Source of the DNA: Pelagicoccus mobilis
GTDB taxonomy: Bacteria > Verrucomicrobiota > Verrucomicrobiia > Opitutales > Opitutaceae
Assembly (NCBI RefSeq): GCF_016595505.1
Contig: NZ_JAENIL010000005.1
Location: 163,445-227,444 of the forward strand
Direction of reading: 5' to 3'
DNA: 64,000 bases
Positions 59,682 to 64,000 of this stretch are shown here, piece after piece. The notes under the pieces were generated by a model, which made no database searches, was not told the origin of the DNA, and saw only the letters and a list, made by a program, of their open reading frames with translations. Each line of letters opens with the position of its first letter. Within the stretch, counting starts at the first letter, position 1. The position numbers were made by a program, and so were the translations under genes.

Positions 59682-61913
59682 TCAAGCAGGCATCAGCTGC
59701 TCAGAGGAAACCCGGAACTCATGGAGTCCTGCATCAACGTTTTCCATACGGTCCGGCAAACGGATCTCTGCAGGAACCGCAGTCTCCACCTTGAGCGTGA
59801 ATCCGTCATCCGTCTTCTCCCAAGCGACCGAGATCTTCCCGGAAATCGAATCGTAAGAGGCACGCACGAAATCGAACTTGCCCGTGAAAATCGGCTCTAC
59901 CGTTACCGTCTTGAACCCGTTAGAGCTCGGCCTGATTCCAGCCAGCGACTCCATCATCCATTCGTATACCGCTCCAAAGGCGTAATGGTTGAACGAGTTC
60001 ATCCCGATATCGCCAAAACCGTCCTCCTTCGTCCAGCTGTTCCAACGCTCCCAAATGGTAGTCGCGCCGTTGTCCACCTCGTATAGCCAAGATGGATACT
60101 TGTCGTTCAACAGCAGCTGCACCGCCAAATCGCCCCGCCCGATTCTAGACAAGGCGGGACACAATAGTCCGGTGCCCACAAAGCCGCAGGTCAGATAGCC
60201 CTTACTTTCCTCCAGAAGCTCAACCAGCGTATTGGAGACCAGAGCGAGTTCTTCGCCCTCGACGAGATCCATAGTGACAGCTAAGGCGCAAGCGGTCTGC
60301 GTCCGAATCGCCATCCGGTCTCCGTCGAACAGTTCTTCCTGGAAAAGCGAGCGACTCCGCTGCAGCTCTTCCTCGAAATGGGCGACATCACCTTCGAGTC
60401 CAAGCGCGTCAGCCATCTCCGACATCATTCGCGCATCGAATGCGCGGTAAGCCAAACCGATCAAGCGATCAGGGGTCGGTGAATTGATATGCAGCCAGTC
60501 CCCACAGGAATACTTGATCCTGTCGTTGTGATTGTTCCCCTCGGAAACGATATACTCCATGTACATCTTCATCTCCGACCAATTGTCGCGCACAAAGGAG
60601 AGATCGTCGTACTGCTTCCAAAGAGTGTAAGGGCAGACAATGCCGGCATCTCCCCAGGCCGCCACACCGAAGTTGAACATGCCCATATAGGGAGCCACCT
60701 CCGGGTAAGCCCCGTCTTCGCGCTGCGAATCGTTCAGATCGACCAGCCACTTCTTGAAGAACTTCCGGATATCGCCCAGATAAGTCGCCGACTTGACGAA
60801 CATTTGCGCGTCCCCCGTCCAGCCCAGCCGCTCGTCGCGCTGCGGGCAATCGGTCGGAACCTCGAGATAGTTACCACGGAAAGACCAACGGATATTTTCA
60901 AACAGACGGTTCACTCGCTCGTCAGAACACTCAAAGGTCCCGGTCTCCTTCAAGTCCGACATCCAGACCACACCCGTAACGGTATCCAGAGAAGGAGGAC
61001 AATCCGCGGGAAGCCCTTCGATTTCGACAAACTGAAATCCGTGAAAAGTGAAACGCGGCTCCCAAATTTCTTCACCGGTTCCCTTGGCAATAAAGCGGTC
61101 AATACAGTCGGCGGTACGCAGGTTCTCGCGATAAACCGTTCCATCGGCGTTCCGCATTTCGCCATGCTTGATGACTATTTCCGTTCCAGCCGGCACGTTG
61201 ACCTTCAGCCGTACCACGCCGACCATGTTCTGCCCCATGTCGAAGACATAGGTACCGGGCTTCGGCTCGCTGACTGACCGAGCAGAAAGCGTTTCAATCT
61301 CGCGGACTGGCACCCCTGGATGCGGTTCAACGATGTCCGGCGGGGTCTCCATGCGGTTGATGAGAACCACGTCCTGCCATTCACTCAGGTCGATCCCCGG
61401 TTCACTCCAGCCGGGCGTCTCTTCGCGGGCATCATAAGTTTCCCCTTCAAGCAAGTCGGCTTTCAGCAAGGGACTATCTTTCCAAACCCATGAAGAGTCA
61501 GTCACCAAACGTTCGCGACTGCCATCTTCCTTTTCCATTTCCAGGACACAGGCGAACCAAGCGTCACGCCCCCAGTACCCCTTTTGGTGATTGAAGCCCC
61601 AATGCCCAGCGAACCAGCCTTGCCCCAGAAGGGCTGACACTGTGTTGGCGCCCACTGTCAGAACATCGCTGACATCAAACGAGTGATAATAAACGCGCTT
61701 GTGATAGTCGGTGTAGCCCGGAAGCAGTTTCACATCGCCGATCTTCTTGCCGTTCAGCCAAGGTTCGCAAACCCCGAGCGCCGTCACATGCAGCGTGGCG
61801 GAGACGACATCCTTATCGACGCAGAAATCCCGTCTCAGCATCGGACAGGTACGCGTCGCCCATCCTCCCCTGATCCATTCAGCATTACACTCTTTCAAAA
61901 TATTACTGTTCAT
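59682..61913 (-). CDS. GH78 alpha-L-rhamnosidase (shorter type)
   Basis: A 743-residue alpha-L-rhamnosidase from the ATG at 61913. It lacks the N-terminal FnIII-like domain of the homologue at 31415-34222 and begins directly with the carbohydrate-binding domain (VTALGVCEPWLNGKKIGDVKLLPGYTDYHKRVYYH). The concanavalin-like domain (FDMGQNMVGVVRLKV) follows, then the (alpha/alpha)6 barrel with DCPQRDERLGWTGDAQ at about 355-370 and WERWNSWTKEDGFGDIGMNSFNHYAFG. There is no signal peptide, so it is cytoplasmic. Its promoter region is a duplicate of that upstream of the gene at 62249-63595, so the two genes are probably co-regulated. Confidence 0.93.
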   Translation of the reverse strand: MNSNILKECNAEWIRGGWATRTCPMLRRDFCVDKDVVSATLHVTALGVCEPWLNGKKIGDVKLLPGYTDYHKRVYYHSFDVSDVLTVGANTVSALLGQGWFAGHWGFNHQKGYWGRDAWFACVLEMEKEDGSRERLVTDSSWVWKDSPLLKADLLEGETYDAREETPGWSEPGIDLSEWQDVVLINRMETPPDIVEPHPGVPVREIETLSARSVSEPKPGTYVFDMGQNMVGVVRLKVNVPAGTEIVIKHGEMRNADGTVYRENLRTADCIDRFIAKGTGEEIWEPRFTFHGFQFVEIEGLPADCPPSLDTVTGVVWMSDLKETGTFECSDERVNRLFENIRWSFRGNYLEVPTDCPQRDERLGWTGDAQMFVKSATYLGDIRKFFKKWLVDLNDSQREDGAYPEVAPYMGMFNFGVAAWGDAGIVCPYTLWKQYDDLSFVRDNWSEMKMYMEYIVSEGNNHNDRIKYSCGDWLHINSPTPDRLIGLAYRAFDARMMSEMADALGLEGDVAHFEEELQRSRSLFQEELFDGDRMAIRTQTACALAVTMDLVEGEELALVSNTLVELLEESKGYLTCGFVGTGLLCPALSRIGRGDLAVQLLLNDKYPSWLYEVDNGATTIWERWNSWTKEDGFGDIGMNSFNHYAFGAVYEWMMESLAGIRPSSNGFKTVTVEPIFTGKFDFVRASYDSISGKISVAWEKTDDGFTLKVETAVPAEIRLPDRMENVDAGLHEFRVSSEQLMPA

Positions 61914-62248
61914 CACTATTCATTTGCTCCGCCAACCGGAGCATCAACGCCTCAAGCGCCTCCCTACTCGTTTGCCGTAACTAGCTTAGTTATAACGAAA
62001 AGCGGAAGCCAATACTCTTGCTATTGCGACAATCACACGGACTATTGCGACATTCCCGGACAGAAGCCTCCTGGATTGTTGACTACACCCTAGCACCTAC
62101 GCAGTTCCTCGGCACGAGCCAATCATTACGGCGCCCTTCAAAGTAGGCCGCTAAGAACTGGATGTTCGCTGGCAGCCCTGCCGACTGAAAGACATCACAG
62201 GTTACTTTGACGCGGTTGGTATCCAATTTTGCCCACCTATTGCCTTCT
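61914..62248. other. Intergenic region with regulatory repeats, 335 bp
   Basis: No protein gene is supported. The region holds the -10 box at 61989-61994, tandem sites at 62021-62052 and a further conserved block at 62105-62134 (ttcctcggcac...atcattacg), all of which recur in the same order at 63839-63986. Confidence 0.6.
61989..62053 (-). promoter_or_regulatory. Promoter of the second GH78 gene: tandem TGTCGCAATAG sites plus -10
   Basis: On the minus strand TGTCGCAATAG occurs twice (62052-62042 and 62031-62021), exactly 21 bp apart, followed by AAGAGTATTGG and, 14 nt on, TATAAC (61994-61989). There is no good -35 box, and the second site ends where one would be. This is the layout of an activator of AraC type binding two direct repeats on one face of the helix. 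The start codon is 76 bp downstream of the -10. Confidence 0.7.
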
Positions 62249-63595
62249 TCACTCCTCAAGAAAATCGAACAAATACAAGACGACGCCAATATGGGCGCTG
62301 TACCACCACTGGTGATACCAAAATCCCGTCACAATCCGATCGTCGGGCTGGAGGTAATAGGTGACATAATTCGCAGTCTGCAAGGCCCGCTCTTTCATTT
62401 TCTCGTCTCCGGCAGTTTCTCCTAGTTCAAACAACATTGACGCCCAGTTAACGCTATGAACCCCCATCACGACATTACATTGAAGTTGTTCCCGAATACC
62501 TTCAGCTGGTTCAAAGCCCTCTATCTTATCCATAAAAGTCGCTTCAATCCAGGCATTGAGCTCCAAGGCTAATTCAAGATACCCGTTACTGTCTGTCCTA
62601 TTGGCCAAGAGGTATCGAATTGTGTCTATACAATCGAAATTAGTACGTCCTTCAGCGCTTTCAGGAATGTCCTCATAAAAGCCTCTAAACTCTTTGGTCT
62701 TGATAGGACCGTTCAACAACCAAGACCATGTTTTATCGCGATACGACTTATAACTGCTATTCCCGTTAAGCGTATCCAATTTTTCAAACAGCATAACAGC
62801 ATAGATTACACTACTGGTATACTCTTCGATAACCTCCTCCGTTTTTGGGTCGACACGGAAAGGCCAGGTACCATTGGAGCGCTGCTTTTCACAGAGCGTG
62901 TTAGCGACCGCCTCCGCAACATCCTTAAACCTCTGCTCCTTACATGCTTCATATAGCTCTAAATAAACCAGGGCCATAATCGCTGCCTTGTCAGGCATGA
63001 CACCACTCCCATCCCTGAACCCTCCGGGCTTCCTTTCCTCGAACGTACTGTAAGGCATGTTACCGTAGGCCCAATCGGCCGGAGTACTTTGCTTGATGTT
63101 CCAGTCCGCCAACTTGATAGCGTCCCCCAATGCCTGCTTATTGCCCGAGTATTCCGAGTAATCAATAAAGGCTCTAATCATACCAGCGTGGTGCAATGCC
63201 GGATAGGATACAAAACGGTCCACGGAAGCAGGAAATGGCTCACCGTTGTGCTGAACATTCGAATAGTAAACCCAGGGCATCTGAATACGGCCTTCTTCAT
63301 CTTTAAGACTTTCTGTCGACCCCTTGAACCAATCGAGGTGGCCATCCAACAGAAACGACATTCCTCGTCGAATGGTTTCGTCATAAGACTGGAGCGGCAA
63401 TAGCTTGCCTGATTCATCCCGTTTTTGGTCAGCAATTACCATGCTGCTTTCCCAATCGTAGCTTCCAAACGGGCTGATTCCGACCTTTCCCTTTTCCTCA
63501 CCTCCAGCCAGCTCTCCTGCAAAAATGGCTGCGCAAATGATGATTGCAGACGCAAACGCTCCAATTGACGTGTTTTCCAACTTATTAATGATCAT
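62249..63595 (-). CDS. Secreted (alpha/alpha)-barrel-like protein, unknown glycan activity
   Basis: A 448-residue exported protein with a signal peptide (ASAIIICAAIFAGELAGG region). The helical-repeat pattern RFVSYPALHHAGMIRAFIDYSEYSGN, KAAIMALVYLELYEACKEQRFKDVAEAVANTL, SSVIYAVMLFEKLDTL and GFWYHQWWYSAHIGVVLYLFDFL, with many Trp, Tyr and His, suggests an (alpha/alpha)6 toroid as in glycoside hydrolases, unsaturated glucuronyl hydrolases or polysaccharide lyases. I see no decisive catalytic motif, so no family is assigned. It has the same duplicated promoter region as the GH78 gene downstream, which supports a role in the same glycan pathway. Confidence 0.7.
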   Translation of the reverse strand: MIINKLENTSIGAFASAIIICAAIFAGELAGGEEKGKVGISPFGSYDWESSMVIADQKRDESGKLLPLQSYDETIRRGMSFLLDGHLDWFKGSTESLKDEEGRIQMPWVYYSNVQHNGEPFPASVDRFVSYPALHHAGMIRAFIDYSEYSGNKQALGDAIKLADWNIKQSTPADWAYGNMPYSTFEERKPGGFRDGSGVMPDKAAIMALVYLELYEACKEQRFKDVAEAVANTLCEKQRSNGTWPFRVDPKTEEVIEEYTSSVIYAVMLFEKLDTLNGNSSYKSYRDKTWSWLLNGPIKTKEFRGFYEDIPESAEGRTNFDCIDTIRYLLANRTDSNGYLELALELNAWIEATFMDKIEGFEPAEGIREQLQCNVVMGVHSVNWASMLFELGETAGDEKMKERALQTANYVTYYLQPDDRIVTGFWYHQWWYSAHIGVVLYLFDFLEE

Positions 63596-64000
63596 TATAT
63601 CTTTTATTAGACTTCAAAACTACCTTTAGCGTCAGTGTTCCCTTCTTACTTTTTCCGATTAGTTCCGGTTTCCCTACGAACCGGCAATCGGCGGGGAGAC
63701 ACTGTATCGCCTCCCAAAGTCAGTAAATCGCTACTACACTCTATCCCAATACCCCTATTATTCATCATTCTCGACCGGCTCCGCAAACCAGAGCAAAACC
63801 GCCTAAATCCTCCTGCCACCTTTTCAGCGACCGGGTCAGTTATAGCAAAGATCGCTCTCCAATACTCTTGCTATTGCGACAATCGCACAAACTATTGCGA
63901 CATACCTAGACTCAAGTATCCTAACGTGCTGATTACATCAGCGAGGCCAATACGGTTTCCTCGGCACAATCAAATCATTACGACGCTGCTTTCCCCCCCC
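63596..64000. other. Intergenic region to the window end, 405 bp
   Basis: No gene is supported. It contains the promoter described at 63839-63903 and the distal conserved block at 63957-63986. The last bases are a run of eight C at the window edge. Confidence 0.6.
63839..63903 (-). promoter_or_regulatory. Promoter of the barrel-protein gene: duplicate tandem sites plus -10
   Basis: TGTCGCAATAG at 63902-63892 and 63881-63871, again 21 bp apart, followed by TATTGG and, 14 nt on, TATAAC (63844-63839). The 45-bp block 63859-63903 differs from 62009-62053 at only three positions. The start codon lies 244 bp downstream, leaving a long leader. Confidence 0.7.

Noticed and set aside
62083..62289. 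68-codon minus-strand ORF upstream of the second GH78 gene
   Set aside because: Overlaps the 3' end of the barrel-protein gene and covers the conserved regulatory block at 62105-62134; explained better as regulatory DNA.
1..64000. CRISPR arrays, transposases, integrases, phage genes
   Set aside because: No regularly spaced repeat array and no recognisable mobile-element protein was seen on either strand.

Overview
The window looks like a chromosomal segment of a polysaccharide-degrading Verrucomicrobiota bacterium, probably a marine Opitutales/Puniceicoccales-type lineage. That placement is inferred from gene content: Tat-exported Gfo/Idh/MocA oxidoreductases with a DUF1080 protein, a 1,000-residue TonB receptor carrying a typical YQATNTLSGNRLNT N-terminus, stacked type I sulfatases, two GH78 rhamnosidases, GPH-type symporters, few Shine-Dalgarno sequences and short interspersed GTAGGG...CCCTAC palindromes. 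No rRNA or universal marker was available to confirm it.

Layout. (1) 1-6.9 kb, minus strand: the 5' end of a sulfatase cut by the window edge, two Tat-exported Gfo/Idh/MocA oxidoreductases, a DUF1080 protein and an octahaem cytochrome c lipoprotein with a TPR tail; together these suggest periplasmic sugar oxidation and 3-keto-glycoside cleavage. (2) 6.9-14.3 kb: tRNA-Pro(CGG) with a degenerate partial copy, a SYLF protein, a secreted FnIII-like protein, DAHP synthase preceded by an aromatic-rich leader peptide and terminator hairpin, and a nuclease-like protein translationally coupled to a hybrid histidine kinase. (3) 14.4-22.3 kb: GH130 and GH43 glycosidases, a lipoprotein, and a tight TonB receptor / YfiR-like / hybrid kinase operon. 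(4) 22.6-28.4 kb: PfkB-type kinase, DUF4432 epimerase-like protein and an unrecognised 1,005-residue secreted protein. (5) 28.6-49.8 kb: a polysaccharide utilisation locus with a LacI regulator, GPH symporter, GH78, sulfatase, beta-propeller protein, large TonB receptor, an MDR dehydrogenase and an operon of five sulfatases, one fused to an extra N-terminal domain. (6) 49.9-59.6 kb: sugar catabolism comprising L-rhamnose isomerase, two MDR dehydrogenases, a fused isomerase/epimerase, a divergent DeoR regulator, an aldo/keto reductase, a second GPH symporter and a stand-alone copy of the domain fused to the sulfatase. (7) 59.6-64 kb: a second GH78 and a secreted (alpha/alpha)-barrel-like protein behind two near-identical promoter regions.

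How it may work together (inference). Six complete sulfatases with export signals, a TonB receptor, two sodium/proton-sugar symporters, two rhamnosidases without signal peptides and a rhamnose isomerase fit uptake and use of a sulfated, rhamnose-containing polysaccharide such as ulvan or rhamnan sulfate. Sulfate would be removed outside the cytoplasm, rhamnosides cleaved inside, and rhamnose isomerised and fed to the dehydrogenase/epimerase set. No polysaccharide lyase, rhamnulokinase, rhamnulose-phosphate aldolase or sulfatase-maturating enzyme was found in the window.

Regulation visible in the DNA: three copies of a palindrome TTGAC(A/T)GTCAA in front of the TonB receptor, the sulfatase operon and the 1,005-residue protein, which probably define one regulon; a pair of duplicated promoters with tandem TGTCGCAATAG sites 21 bp apart in front of the second GH78 and the barrel protein; a cluster of GATC-centred repeats in the divergent DeoR intergenic region; and a peptide-leader attenuator in front of DAHP synthase.
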